Positions 26,119 through 34,763 of a stretch of DNA of 64,000 nt are shown in pieces. The translations under genes and the position numbers were made by a program. Location of the stretch: positions 2,356,001 to 2,420,000 of the forward strand of contig NZ_LT629770.1 in the NCBI RefSeq assembly GCF_900105335.1. Direction: 5' to 3'. This DNA comes from Microbacterium paraoxydans. GTDB taxonomy: Bacteria; Actinomycetota; Actinomycetes; Actinomycetales; Microbacteriaceae. A model generated the notes under the pieces. The model had not been told where the DNA came from. It was given only the letters and a program-made list of their open reading frames with translations, and did no database searches. The number at the start of each line of letters is the position of its first letter. Within the stretch, counting starts at the first letter, position 1.

Positions 26119-27126
26119 TCAGACGAGCCGGGAGGTCGTGCCGCGGACGTTGAGCTCGTACGGAAGGGCGGCGGGCGGGCGCACGGCTTCCGGGTCGGTG
26201 AGCTTCGCGAGGACCGCATCGGCCGCCCGCTCGCCCTGCCCGAGCGGGAACTGGTCGACCGTGGTGAGGCGGAAGAACTCGCCGAGCTCATGGCCGTCGA
26301 TGCCCACGATGGACAGGTCGCCCGGCACCGCGAAGCCGAGGTCGCGGGCGGCGAGGAGCGCCCCGATCGCCATCTCGTCCGAGGCGGCGAACACCGCGGT
26401 GGGACGCGGCCCCGGGCGCCCGAGGAGCTGCTTCGCGGCGCGGTAGCCGCCCTCGACCGTGAAGTCGGCCGGCTCCAGGAACGCGGGGTTCAGGGGGACG
26501 CCGGCCCTCGCCAGTGCCCTCTCGAAGCCGAGCCGGCGGTTCGTGGGGATGTGGAAGTCGATGTCGAACTCGGGATTCGCGCCGATGTGGGCGATCTCCG
26601 TGTGTCCGAGCCCGAGCAGGTGCTCCGTCGCGAGCTGGGCCACGGCGACGTCGTCGACCGTGAGGGTGTCGAGCTTCGGGTTCGGGCCCCCGATCGCGAT
26701 CACGGGGAGCCCGAGGTCGAGGAGCTGCTGGGTCTCGTCCTCGTCCAGCTCGATGGACACGGCGATCACGGCGTCCACGCGCTGGCGGCGCAGGAACGTG
26801 TCGAAGACGTGGCGGCGCACGTCCTTGTCGGCGGTGATGTTGTAGAGCGTGATGTCGTAGCCGGCGCGCATGAGCGCGGCGGACACCCCGGACAGCACGG
26901 TGCTGAAGAACCAGCGGTCGAGGAACGGCACGACGACCCCGATGTTGCGCGTGCGCCCCGACGCCAGGCTCGAGGCGCGGGAGGACACGACGTACCCGAG
27001 GGAGGACGCGGCCGCCTGCACGCGCTCCCGCGCGGACTCCGACACGTGCCCGCGGCCGCTCAGCGCGCGGGAGACCGTCGCGGTGGAGACGCCGGCGAGC
27101 CGGGCGACCTCGTCGATGCTCGCCAT
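26119..27126 (-). CDS. LacI-family repressor of the alpha-glucosidase gene
   Basis: 335 residues: N-terminal LacI helix-turn-helix (SIDEVARLAGVSTATVSRALSG) with hinge SLASGRTRNIGVVVP, then a periplasmic-binding-like sugar domain (FLDRWFFSTVLSGVSAAL, ASDEMAIGALLAARD, VGIDGHELGEFF). It follows the GH13 gene on the same strand after 69 nt, so it is likely co-transcribed and auto-regulated through the operators upstream of the GH13 gene. The inducer is presumably an alpha-glucoside such as maltose or trehalose; this is inference from the neighbour. Confidence 0.9.
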   Translation of the reverse strand: MASIDEVARLAGVSTATVSRALSGRGHVSESARERVQAAASSLGYVVSSRASSLASGRTRNIGVVVPFLDRWFFSTVLSGVSAALMRAGYDITLYNITADKDVRRHVFDTFLRRQRVDAVIAVSIELDEDETQQLLDLGLPVIAIGGPNPKLDTLTVDDVAVAQLATEHLLGLGHTEIAHIGANPEFDIDFHIPTNRRLGFERALARAGVPLNPAFLEPADFTVEGGYRAAKQLLGRPGPRPTAVFAASDEMAIGALLAARDLGFAVPGDLSIVGIDGHELGEFFRLTTVDQFPLGQGERAADAVLAKLTDPEAVRPPAALPYELNVRGTTSRLV

Positions 27127-27195
27127 CGTCTGTCCTTCGGATCGGAGACGCCCGTGACACGCCCCGGGTGGAGCGCGCCACGGGCGCAGCGGGTG

Positions 27196-28857
27196 TCAGG
27201 CCTTGGTGTACCAGACGGCGGTGTCGACGGGGACCTCGGGGCCGTCGAACGGCTGGCTGCGGAGCAGGACGACCGCGCCCTCCGGGAGGTCGAGCGGAGC
27301 CGTGCCGAGATTCGCCAGCACGTGCACCTCGCCGCGACGGAAGGCGACGGCATCGGGACCGGCGTCCTCCCACACCAGCGACCCGGTGCCGAATCGGAAC
27401 TCGCGACGGCCGGCGAGCAGACGCTTGTACAGGGCCAGGGTCGACGCCGGGTCGACCTCCTCGACGTCCCGGGCGTAGGCCGCCCAGTCCGCGGGCTGCG
27501 GGAGCCACGAGAGGCCGGTGTCGTTGAAGCCGAAGGCGGGAGCCTCCGCCTCCCACGGCAGCGGCACGCGGCAGCCGTCACGGCCGTAGCGCTCGCCGTT
27601 CGTGCGGAACCACGTCGGGTCCTGGCGGTACTCGTCCGGGATCTCCATGGCCTCGGGCAGCCCGAGCTCCTCGCCCTGGTACAGGTAGGCCGATCCGGGG
27701 AGTGCGAGCATCAGCGTGGTGGCCGCGCGGGCGCGGGCGAGGCCGATGGCGGTGTCGGGCTTGTCCGGAGTGTTCGGGCCGATGCCCTCGCCCTGCGGGT
27801 TGTCGATCGTGAGGGCGAGGCGCGTGGCGTGCCGGACGACGTCGTGGTTGGACAGCACCCAGGTGCTGGGGGCGCCGACCGCGCCGAACGCGTCCAGCGA
27901 CTCGCGGATCACGTCGCCGAGCGCCTTCGCGTCCCACGCCGTCATCAGGTAGGGGAAGTTGAAGGTCTGGTGCATCTCGTCCGGACGCACCCAGAGCGCG
28001 GTCTCCTTCAGCGTCGGCATCCAGGCTTCGCCGCACAGGGCGCGGTCGCCGTCGTACTCGGCGAGTACCTTGTGCCAGTCGCGGTAGATCTCGTGCACGC
28101 CGTCCTGACCCCAGTACGGCACGTTCGACTCGCCGCCGCCCATGGAGTCGGCGTCCGTCGGCGGCGTGTAGTCGGGCAGCCCCTCGGTCTTGATCATGCC
28201 GTGGGCCACGTCGACCCGGAAGCCGTCGACACCGCGGTCGAGCCAGAAGCGCAGGATCGAGCGGAACTCCTCCTGCACCTCCTCGTTGTTCCAGTCGAAG
28301 TCCGGCTGCGTCGCGTCGAAGATGTGCAGGTACCACTGGCCGGGGGTGCCGTCGGCCTCCGTGACGCGCTGCCACATGCCGCCGCCGAACACCGACTCCC
28401 AGTTGTTCGGAGGCAGCTCGCCGTTCTCGCCGCGGCCGTCGCGGAAGATGTAGCGCGCGCGCTCCGGGCTGCCAGGCGCTGCCTTGAGCGCCTCCTGGAA
28501 CCAGGGGTGCTGGTCGGAGGAGTGGTTGGGGACGAGGTCGACGATCACCCGGATGCCGCGGGCGTGGGCGGATGCCAGCATCTCGTCGAAGTCGGCCAGC
28601 GTGCCGAACAACGGGTCGACGTCGCGGTAGTCGGCCACGTCGTAGCCGGCGTCGCGCTGCGGGCTCGTCATGAACGGGCTGAGCCAGATCGCGTCGACGC
28701 CGAGCTCCTGCAGGGCGTCGAGGCGGCTCGTGATGCCCGGCAGGTCGCCGATGCCGTCGCCCGACGCGTCCGCGAAGGAGCGGGGGTAGATCTGGTAGAT
28801 GACGGCGCTGCGCCACCACTCGGAACCGGGGGCTGCGATCTGTTCGAGCTGTGCCAT
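27196..28857 (-). CDS. GH13 alpha-glucosidase (oligo-1,6-/sucrose/maltose-type)
   Basis: 553-residue cytosolic hydrolase of GH13. Catalytic residues are D216 (GFRVDVAH, nucleophile), E277 (CGEAW, acid/base) and D339 (SNHDVV). The N-terminal YQIYPRSFADASGDGIGDLPG and VDLVPNHSSDQHPWF (108-120) are those of the alpha-glucosidase subfamily. No signal peptide. LacI-type operators lie just upstream of its ATG and the cognate LacI gene follows. Activity on maltose, isomaltose, sucrose or trehalose cannot be separated by eye. Confidence 0.93.
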   Translation of the reverse strand: MAQLEQIAAPGSEWWRSAVIYQIYPRSFADASGDGIGDLPGITSRLDALQELGVDAIWLSPFMTSPQRDAGYDVADYRDVDPLFGTLADFDEMLASAHARGIRVIVDLVPNHSSDQHPWFQEALKAAPGSPERARYIFRDGRGENGELPPNNWESVFGGGMWQRVTEADGTPGQWYLHIFDATQPDFDWNNEEVQEEFRSILRFWLDRGVDGFRVDVAHGMIKTEGLPDYTPPTDADSMGGGESNVPYWGQDGVHEIYRDWHKVLAEYDGDRALCGEAWMPTLKETALWVRPDEMHQTFNFPYLMTAWDAKALGDVIRESLDAFGAVGAPSTWVLSNHDVVRHATRLALTIDNPQGEGIGPNTPDKPDTAIGLARARAATTLMLALPGSAYLYQGEELGLPEAMEIPDEYRQDPTWFRTNGERYGRDGCRVPLPWEAEAPAFGFNDTGLSWLPQPADWAAYARDVEEVDPASTLALYKRLLAGRREFRFGTGSLVWEDAGPDAVAFRRGEVHVLANLGTAPLDLPEGAVVLLRSQPFDGPEVPVDTAVWYTKA

Positions 28858-28870
28858 GCGATCAGGCTAC

Positions 28871-28915
28871 TGCAAACGCTTACAGTCCCGCCACCACAGG
28901 TATCGAAACGGTTCG
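28871..28915. promoter_or_regulatory. LacI-type operators upstream of the alpha-glucosidase
   Basis: TGCAAACGCTTACA (28871-28884; the other strand reads TGTAAGCGTTTGCA) is a classical LacI/MalR-type operator with central CG-containing palindrome. A second one, CGAAACGGTTCG (28904-28915), lies 32 bp away. They sit 14 and 47 bp before the start codon. Spacing on the same helix face would suit dimer pairs or looping. Confidence 0.7.
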
Positions 28916-28938
28916 GAGCCCTCTCTCCCCCTCTCCGC

Positions 28939-29016
28939 CGACCCACCCCTTTCCGTCCGACCCACCCCCTTGCGGACGACCGGAACGGGCCGGGAGGAAC
29001 GGAAGGGGGTGGGTCG
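28939..29016. repeat. Family D nested palindrome, copy 2
   Basis: CGACCCACCCCTTTCCG (28939-28955) pairs with CGGAAGGGGGTGGGTCG (29000-29016) with one mismatch; inner CGGAACGGGCCGGG also belongs to the family. It lies between the GH13 operators and the SDR stop at 29031. Confidence 0.8.
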
Positions 29017-29030
29017 ACGGGGGACGAGGG

Positions 29031-29927
29031 TCAGGGCGTCGGCATGCCGCCGTTGACGTTCAGGGTCTCGCCGAGCACGTAGCTCGACTCCGGGGAGGCG
29101 AGGAAAACATAGGCAGGGGCGAGTTCGGCGGGCTGACCCATCCGGCCGAGCGGAGTGTCCTGGCCGAACTGCGCGATCTTCTCCTGCGGCTGCCCGTCGC
29201 TCGGCTGCAGCGGGGTCCAGATCGGTCCCGGAGCCACGGCGTTCACGCGGATGCCCTTCGGCGCGAGCTGCTGGGCGAGGCCCTTCGTGAACGCGTTGAT
29301 GGTCGACTTCGTCGAGGCGTAGTCGACGAGGATGTCCGACGGCGAGTAGGCCTGGATCGACGTCGTGTTGATGATCGTCGACCCTGCGGGGAGGTGCGGC
29401 AGGGCGGCCTTCGTGATCCAGAACATCGCGTACACGTTGGTCTTGAACGTGTCGTCGAACTGCTCGTCGGTCACATCGGTGAGGGATTCCTGGAAAACCT
29501 GCTTGCCGCCGTTGTTGACGAGGATGTCGAGTCCGCCGAGTGCCGCGACGGCCTCGGCCACCAGGGTGCGGCAGTACTCCGGGTCGCGCAGGTCGCCGGG
29601 GATCGTGGCGACGGTCGCTCCCGCCTCGCGGAGGATGCCGGCGATGCGGCTCGCGTCCTCCTCCTCTTCCGGGAGGTAGGAGATCGCGACATCGGCGCCC
29701 TCGCGGGCGAACGCGATCGCGGTGGCCGCGCCGATGCCCGAGTCGCCGCCGGTGATGAGTGCCTTGCGCCCGGTCAGCCGTCCGGTGCCGCGGTACGACT
29801 CCTCGCCGAGGTCGGCCTTCGGAGTGAGGTCGGCGTCGAGACCGGGCTCGCGCATGTGCTGCTTCTGCGGCTGGATGTCGGCGTAGAGCTCGACCGGGTT
29901 GGTGAAGGTGTACTGGTCGCGGGACAT
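29031..29927 (-). CDS. SDR-family oxidoreductase (general-stress, YghA/YdaD type)
   Basis: 298-residue NAD(P)-dependent short-chain dehydrogenase with an N-terminal extension (1-40, containing PVELYADIQPQKQHMREPG) characteristic of the stress-induced YghA/GS39 group. Cofactor motif TGGDSGIGAATA, catalytic YASTK with SerI (NTTSIQAY) and C-terminal FLASPESSYVLGETLNVNGG. Physiological substrate unknown. ATG 29927 has GGAAAGGA upstream. Divergent from the secreted toroid protein. Confidence 0.9.
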   Translation of the reverse strand: MSRDQYTFTNPVELYADIQPQKQHMREPGLDADLTPKADLGEESYRGTGRLTGRKALITGGDSGIGAATAIAFAREGADVAISYLPEEEEDASRIAGILREAGATVATIPGDLRDPEYCRTLVAEAVAALGGLDILVNNGGKQVFQESLTDVTDEQFDDTFKTNVYAMFWITKAALPHLPAGSTIINTTSIQAYSPSDILVDYASTKSTINAFTKGLAQQLAPKGIRVNAVAPGPIWTPLQPSDGQPQEKIAQFGQDTPLGRMGQPAELAPAYVFLASPESSYVLGETLNVNGGMPTP

Positions 29928-30141
29928 GGGGTGTCCTTTCCGGGAGGTCGGGGACGGGATGACCATCGTGCGCGCCGTGCTCCGGGTGCGGCAAACGCCT
30001 TGCACGCATCCGGTCGCTTTGGTACACGCGCATGTGGCCGAAAGACACTTCCCCTGGTGCCTCTTGTCATGACAGGGTGACGAGCATCCCCCGTGTCGCT
30101 CGCGGCATGTCCCCCGGGGGTCCTGCCGTCGAGAGGTCGTG

Positions 30142-31398
30142 ATGTCCGCTTCCGCCCGCCGATCCGCGCCCTGGGCGGTCGTGGCCGCGCTCGTCGTCGG
30201 CGCCGTGCTCGTCGGCGCCGCCCCCGCCGTGTCCGACGCGTTCGGTGCCCGCGCGCAGCCCCCGGCCGACCCGGTGAACGACCCCGCGGCTTCGGTCGCG
30301 CTCGCGTACGAGTTCCTCGACGCGCGGGTCGACGAGTTCTGCGACGGCGAGGGCCGCTGCCTGCCGCGCAGCTACGAGGGCGGGTTCTTCACCACGCCGT
30401 CGTGGGACTTCACCCCCTCCTTCGTGTACGACGACGCCCTCGTCGTGATCGCCTACACGGCCCGCGGCCTGCCGGAGGACCTGCGCCGCGCGCGGGCCGT
30501 CGCGGACACCCTCCTCTTCGTGCAGGAGAACGACCCCGTCGGCGACGGCCGCGTCCGCACCTCGTACGAGCCGCACGGCATCCGTCAGGGCCGGATGGAG
30601 ATCACCGGGCCCGGCACCTTCACCGGCAATCAGGCCTGGGTGGGCATGGCGCTCGCCCGCCTCTTCCACGCCACGGGGGAGGCACGGTATCTCGACGGCG
30701 CGGTGCGCATCGCGGAGTGGATCCAGGACAACACCGCCGACATGACGCGGGCACCCTACGGTTACACCGGCGGGCAGACCGATGCCGGGGTGCCGCTGGA
30801 GTGGAAATCCACCGAGCACAACAGCGACATCGCGGGGTTCTTCACGCAGCTCGCCCAGCTCACGGACGACGGGGTGTGGGCGGAGCGCGCGGCGGTGGCG
30901 GCCGGATTCGTCGCGGCGATGCAGAGCGCCGATGGGCACGTGGACACCGGGACGCTGCTCGACGGCAGCACGATCAACACCCGTCCCATCCCGCTCGACG
31001 CGCAGACGTGGAGCCTGCTCGGCACCGGGGACGCCCGATACGGCTCGGCCGTGGACTGGACGCTCGCGCACCTCGTGGCCCAGGACGGACCGTACCGGGG
31101 CCCGTCGATCAGTGACGTGGACGTGTCGAAGGTCTGGTTCGAGGGCAGCGGGCACCTCGCCCTCGCGCTGCAGGAGCGAGGAGCCGCCGGCGACCAAGAG
31201 CGCGCGGAGGAGCTGCTGGCCGACATCCGGCTGGTGCAGCGCGACGCACCCAACGGCGACGGCAAGGGCATCGTGGCGACCTCGACGGACGGACTCGACT
31301 CCGGGTTCGGCGACCTCTACTACGCGAGCCTGCACACCGGCACGACGGCCTGGTACCTGCTCGCGGCCGTCGGCGACAACCCGTTCCGTCTCCCCTGA
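30142..31398 (+). CDS. Secreted (alpha/alpha)-toroid protein, putative glycan-active
   Basis: 418 residues from ATG 30142 (a GTG one codon earlier is possible; GAGAGG precedes). A signal peptide (about 1-35, SARRSAPWAVVAALVVGAVLVGAAPAVS) marks it for export. The rest is helical-repeat-like with aromatic- and glycine-rich motifs (SYEGGFFTTPSWDFTPSFVYDDALVVIAYTA, GTFTGNQAWVGMALARL, YGYTGGQTD, SKVWFEGSGHLALAL), reminiscent of six-hairpin glycosidases. Two cysteines near the N-terminus (FCDGEGRC) may form a disulfide. I do not recognise the family; a polysaccharide-degrading role is a guess from fold-like features. Confidence 0.6.
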   Translation: MSASARRSAPWAVVAALVVGAVLVGAAPAVSDAFGARAQPPADPVNDPAASVALAYEFLDARVDEFCDGEGRCLPRSYEGGFFTTPSWDFTPSFVYDDALVVIAYTARGLPEDLRRARAVADTLLFVQENDPVGDGRVRTSYEPHGIRQGRMEITGPGTFTGNQAWVGMALARLFHATGEARYLDGAVRIAEWIQDNTADMTRAPYGYTGGQTDAGVPLEWKSTEHNSDIAGFFTQLAQLTDDGVWAERAAVAAGFVAAMQSADGHVDTGTLLDGSTINTRPIPLDAQTWSLLGTGDARYGSAVDWTLAHLVAQDGPYRGPSISDVDVSKVWFEGSGHLALALQERGAAGDQERAEELLADIRLVQRDAPNGDGKGIVATSTDGLDSGFGDLYYASLHTGTTAWYLLAAVGDNPFRLP

Positions 31399-31408
31399 CC
31401 TCGCCTGT

Positions 31409-31486
31409 CGACCCGGCCCCTTACGGTCGCCCCGGCCCGTTCCGCCCGCCCACAACGGGGTGGGAGGCGCGCAGAGGGGTGGGTCG
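31409..31486. terminator. Family D palindrome, copy 3
   Basis: CGACCCGGCCCCTTACG (31409-31425) and GCGCAGAGGGGTGGGTCG (31469-31486) with an inner CCCCGGCCCGTT/AACGGGGTGGG pair. The arms are less perfect than in copy 1. It lies between the convergent toroid gene and purQ, so a shared terminator is plausible. Confidence 0.75.
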
Positions 31487-31495
31487 AGGGAGGTG

Positions 31496-32203
31496 TCAGG
31501 CGGCGACGCGGGCGACGGCGGCGATCGCGCTCGTGAAGAAGTCGAGGCCGTCCACGCCGCTGCGCATCGCGACAGCGGTGTCCGGACCGAATCCGGGCTC
31601 CGTGGCGTGCTCGGGGTGCGGCATGAGCCCCACGACGTTGCCCGCCTCATTCGTCAGCCCCGCGATGTCGCGCAGCGAGCCGTTCGGGTTCACGCCGGCG
31701 TAGCGGAACGCCACGAGACCCTCGCCCTCGATGCGGTCGAGCGTCTGCTCGTCGGCGATGTAGCCGCCGTCCGCGTTCTTCAGCGGGATCACGATCTCCT
31801 GGCCGGTGCGGAAGGCGTTGGTCCAGGCGGTGTCGGAGTTCTCGACCGTGAGCTTCTGGTCGCGGCGCACGAAGTGCTGGTGGTTGTTGCGGATCAGTCC
31901 GCCGGGCAGCAGGTGCGCCTCGACGAGCATCTGGAAGCCGTTGCAGATGCCGAGGACGGGCATGCCCTTCGCGGCGGCGTCCTTGACCTCGTTCATGATG
32001 GGCGAGAGGGCCGCGATGGCTCCGGCGCGGAGGTAGTCGCCGTAGCTGAACCCGCCGGGGAGGACGAGGGCGTCGACGCCCTCGAGGTCGTGCGAGCCGT
32101 GCCACAGGGCGACCGGCTCGGCTCCCGCGATGCGGACGGCGCGCTGCGCGTCGACGTCGTCCAGCGAGCCGGGGAAGGTGACGACGCCGATGCGGACGGT
32201 CAC
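31496..32203 (-). CDS. purQ: Phosphoribosylformylglycinamidine synthase subunit PurQ
   Basis: 235-residue class I glutamine amidotransferase that supplies ammonia for FGAM synthesis in purine biosynthesis. Nucleophile C87 in [11 protein letters not shown]; catalytic His/Glu in LMPHPEHA near the end; typical start [13 protein letters not shown] and [18 protein letters not shown] start overlaps the purS stop (GTGA), so the two subunits are made together. The partner synthase purL is not adjacent and must lie outside the window. Confidence 0.97.
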   Translation of the reverse strand: MTVRIGVVTFPGSLDDVDAQRAVRIAGAEPVALWHGSHDLEGVDALVLPGGFSYGDYLRAGAIAALSPIMNEVKDAAAKGMPVLGICNGFQMLVEAHLLPGGLIRNNHQHFVRRDQKLTVENSDTAWTNAFRTGQEIVIPLKNADGGYIADEQTLDRIEGEGLVAFRYAGVNPNGSLRDIAGLTNEAGNVVGLMPHPEHATEPGFGPDTAVAMRSGVDGLDFFTSAIAAVARVAA

Positions 32204-32448
32204 TCCGCCACCTCGACGCCCACGACGTCCTCGATCACGGCGTTCGACAGGACCTCGTCGGCGATGCGGCGGGCCTCGGCGAGGACCTCGTCGGTGACCT
32301 CGCCCTCGACCGTGAGCTCGAAGCGCTTGCCGATGCGGACGTCGGTGAAGCCCTCGACGCCCAAGCGGGCGAAGGCGCCGGAGACGGCCTTCCCCTGCGG
32401 GTCGAGCAGTTCGGGTTTGGGCATGACGTCGACGACGATGGTGGGCAT
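32200..32448 (-). CDS. purS: Phosphoribosylformylglycinamidine synthase subunit PurS
   Basis: 82-residue subunit that dimerises and bridges PurL and PurQ in Gram-positive FGAM synthases. Sequence [21 protein letters not shown] and [13 protein letters not shown] are characteristic. The stop overlaps the purQ GTG. A family C palindrome separates it from apt upstream. Confidence 0.95.
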   Translation of the reverse strand: MPTIVVDVMPKPELLDPQGKAVSGAFARLGVEGFTDVRIGKRFELTVEGEVTDEVLAEARRIADEVLSNAVIEDVVGVEVAE

Positions 32449-32508
32449 GACGGCTCCAAGAGTCGCGGGCGGACGGGCGGGTTCAGTCTACCGCTCGTCG
32501 ATGCTCCG

Positions 32509-32588
32509 CTGAGACCCCGGGCACTCGCCCACACCCCGTCCTGCGCGCGCCGCTATCCCGGGGTGTCGGCGAGAAACCGGGGTCTCGG
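32509..32588. repeat. Family C nested palindrome, copy 3
   Basis: CTGAGACCCCGG (32509-32520) pairs with CCGGGGTCTCGG (32577-32588); an inner pair GCCCACACCCCG/CGGGGTGTCGGC (32527-32538, 32559-32570) follows the same design with compensated changes (GA to CA). It ends at the apt stop region, upstream of purS. Confidence 0.85.
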
Positions 32589-32589
32589 G

Positions 32590-33120
32590 TCAGGAGTGGA
32601 AGACGGTGTGGAGGTCGCCGACCGTGTCGCGGCCGCCGAGGCCGTCGATCTCGAAGAGCACCGAGATGCCGGCGACGTGGCTGCCGAGACGCTCCACGAG
32701 CTGCCGACCGGCGGCCAGGGTGCCCCCGGTGGCGAGCACGTCGTCGATGAGGAGGACGCGGGAGCCCGCGGGCAGGTCGTCGTGCATCTCGATGGTCGCC
32801 GTGCCGTACTCGAGAGCGTAGTCGACGGAGGCGGCGGGGCGGGGGAGCTTGCCGGCCTTGCGGATCGGGATCAGCCCAACGCCCGCGGCGATGGCGGCGG
32901 CCCCGGCGAGAATGAAGCCCCGCGCCTCGATGCCGGCCACCACGTCGAACTGCCCCGCGAAGGGCTCGATGATCGCCTCGGTCGTCACGCGGAGGGCCTC
33001 GGCGTCGGCGAGGAGCGGCGTGATGTCGCGGAAGATGATGCCGGGCTCCGGGTAGTCCGGGATGCTGCGGATCAGGGATTCGGCGCGGGCGAGGGCAGGG
33101 GAGAGCGTGGCTTCGGGCAC
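32590..33120 (-). CDS. apt: Adenine phosphoribosyltransferase
   Basis: 176-residue purine salvage enzyme forming AMP from adenine and PRPP in the cytosol. The PRPP-binding loop is VLLIDDVLATGGT (near 118-130); other family features are PDYPEPGIIFRDITPLL and GIEARGFI. GTG start 33118-33120. Same strand as purSQ but separated by a palindrome, so probably an independent transcript. Confidence 0.95.
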   Translation of the reverse strand: MPEATLSPALARAESLIRSIPDYPEPGIIFRDITPLLADAEALRVTTEAIIEPFAGQFDVVAGIEARGFILAGAAAIAAGVGLIPIRKAGKLPRPAASVDYALEYGTATIEMHDDLPAGSRVLLIDDVLATGGTLAAGRQLVERLGSHVAGISVLFEIDGLGGRDTVGDLHTVFHS

Positions 33121-33137
33121 CGGACAAGGGTACGCCG

Positions 33138-33222
33138 GTTCACAACTCCGGAGAATTCGCGGGCTCCGGGCCGGCGGCGCTCGAGCAGCGGCGTCGGATC
33201 CCAGTTCTCCTGAGTTGTGAAC
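33138..33222. repeat. Family B palindrome, copy 2
   Basis: GTTCACAACTCCGGAGAA (33138-33155) and TTCTCCTGAGTTGTGAAC (33205-33222) pair with one mismatch. It lies between two divergent genes, immediately upstream of apt, which argues against a purely terminator role for this family. Confidence 0.85.
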
Positions 33223-33247
33223 GGGGACCGGCGGCCATCCCGCACCC

Positions 33248-33308
33248 TTGACATCGTGGGAGCGCTCCCATAGAGTTCACGACAACCTTGTGGGAGCGCT
33301 CCCACAAG
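33248..33308 (+). promoter_or_regulatory. cebEFG-bglC promoter with two CebR operators
   Basis: The -35 TTGACA (33248-33253) and -10 TAGAGT (33271-33276) are 17 bp apart. The 14-bp operator TGGGAGCGCTCCCA (33257-33270) fills the spacer, and a second perfect copy lies at 33291-33304, extended to a 22-bp palindrome (33287-33308). This 14-mer is the known CebR/CelR operator of cellulolytic actinobacteria, so repression would block both polymerase binding and early elongation. Confidence 0.9.
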
Positions 33309-33352
33309 CCCCCACGCACCACCACCCGCACGAACCCACAAAGGAGTGAACC

Positions 33353-34669
33353 GTGAACTCACGTGCCCGCACCCGGATCCTGGCGACAGCCGCCGTGGCA
33401 TCCGTCTCCGCTCTCGCCCTCGCCGGCTGCTCCGGCAGCACCGGCGGCGACGGCGACTCCGGCGCCAGCGCCGACGAGAAGGTCACACTGACCGTCACCA
33501 CCTTCGGAACCTTCGGCTACGACGACCTCTACAAGGAGTACGAGAAGGCGCACCCGAACGTGACGATCGAGGCGACCAACATCGACACCGGTGGCAACGC
33601 CCGCACCGATGCCTTCACCAAGATCGCCGCCGGCTCCGGACTCAGCGACATCGTCGCGATCGAGGAGGGCTGGCTCGGCGCCATCATGGACGTCTCGGAC
33701 ACCTTCGTCGACCTGCGCGACTACGGCATCGAGGACCGCAAGGACGACTGGGTCGACTGGAAGTACGGCCAGGCGACCGACGCCGAGGGCCGCGTCATCG
33801 GCTACGGCACCGACATCGGCCCGAGCGGCATCTGCTACAACGGCGCCGCGTTCGAGGCCGCCGGCCTGCCCAGCGACCGCGAGTCGGTCGCCGAGCTGCT
33901 GAACGGCGACTGGGAGAACTACTTCCAGGTCGGCGCCGACTACACGGCCAAGACCGGCAAGGCCTGGTACGACCACTCCGGCTTCGTCTGGAACGCCATG
34001 GTCAACCAGCTCGACGAGGGCTACTACACCGCCGACGGCGAGCTGAACGTCGAGGGCAACGACGAGCTCCAGGAGCGCTTCGAGCTCCTCGGCGCCGCGA
34101 CCGAGGGCGGCCAGTCCGCGGCGCAGACCGCGTGGGACTGGAACGGCGGCAAGTCGTTCGTCGACGGCACCTTCGCCACCTTCGTCTGCCCCGGCTGGAT
34201 GCTCGGCGTCGTGCAGGGCCAGGTCGAGGCCGGTGGCGGCGACGCGTCGACCGGCTGGGACTTCGCCGACGTCTTCCCCGGCGGCGCGGCCAACTGGGGC
34301 GGCGCGTTCCTCTCGATCCCGGAGTCGTCGGAGCACAAGGAGGCCGCGGCCGAGCTCGCCGACTGGCTGACGCAGCCCGAGCAGCAGGTGAAGCAGTCCG
34401 CCGCCGCGGGCAACTTCCCGTCGACCATCAAGGCGCAGGAGTCCCTCGCCGAGGAGGCCACGCCCAACGAGTTCTTCAACGACGCGCCGACCGGTGCCAT
34501 CCTCGCCGAGCGTGCCAAGGGCGTCGTCGCACAGTTCAAGGGTGCCGATGACTCGGTGATCCAGGAGAACGTCTTCGGGCCGGCGCTGAGCGCGCTCGAC
34601 CGCGGCGAGACCGACACGCAGGGCGCCTGGGACCAGGCGATCGGCCTCCTGAACGACCTCGTCGGCTGA
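33353..34669 (+). CDS. cebE: Cellobiose/cello-oligosaccharide-binding lipoprotein (CebE-like)
   Basis: 438-residue binding lipoprotein of ABC family 1 (CUT1). The signal peptide ends with lipobox ALAGC (C26), then a Gly/Asp-rich linker. Family features: TLTVTTFGTFGYDDLYKEYEKAHPN, FATFVCPGWMLGVVQ, GWDFADVFPGGAANWGGAFLSIP. GTG start has AAGGAG upstream. The assignment to cellobiose rests on the CebR operators, the GH1 gene and CebR at the end of the cluster; no ATPase gene is present, so the shared MsiK-type ATPase would be encoded elsewhere. Confidence 0.88.
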   Translation: MNSRARTRILATAAVASVSALALAGCSGSTGGDGDSGASADEKVTLTVTTFGTFGYDDLYKEYEKAHPNVTIEATNIDTGGNARTDAFTKIAAGSGLSDIVAIEEGWLGAIMDVSDTFVDLRDYGIEDRKDDWVDWKYGQATDAEGRVIGYGTDIGPSGICYNGAAFEAAGLPSDRESVAELLNGDWENYFQVGADYTAKTGKAWYDHSGFVWNAMVNQLDEGYYTADGELNVEGNDELQERFELLGAATEGGQSAAQTAWDWNGGKSFVDGTFATFVCPGWMLGVVQGQVEAGGGDASTGWDFADVFPGGAANWGGAFLSIPESSEHKEAAAELADWLTQPEQQVKQSAAAGNFPSTIKAQESLAEEATPNEFFNDAPTGAILAERAKGVVAQFKGADDSVIQENVFGPALSALDRGETDTQGAWDQAIGLLNDLVG

Positions 34670-34677
34670 TCATCTCG

Positions 34678-34744
34678 CTTCGACAGGCTCAGCGCCCCAG
34701 AGGGGATGCTCAGCGCCCCGAGTGGGTGGCTGAGCCTGTCGAAG
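34678..34744. repeat. Inverted pair of CTGAGCCTGTCGAAG repeats between cebE and cebF
   Basis: CTTCGACAGGCTCAG (34678-34692) and its perfect complement CTGAGCCTGTCGAAG (34730-34744) enclose a 37-nt loop containing two GCTCAGCGCCCC units. It is a 15-bp-stem hairpin between the binding protein and permease genes, the same place as the cluster at 14466-14609. It could act to lower permease expression relative to the binding protein. Confidence 0.9.
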
Positions 34745-34763
34745 CCCGGCAAAGGACACGCCC

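Noticed and set aside
28858..29030. tRNA or other structured RNA gene between the GH13 and SDR genes
   Set aside because: The structure there is accounted for by LacI operators and a family D palindrome; no cloverleaf or CCA-type features.
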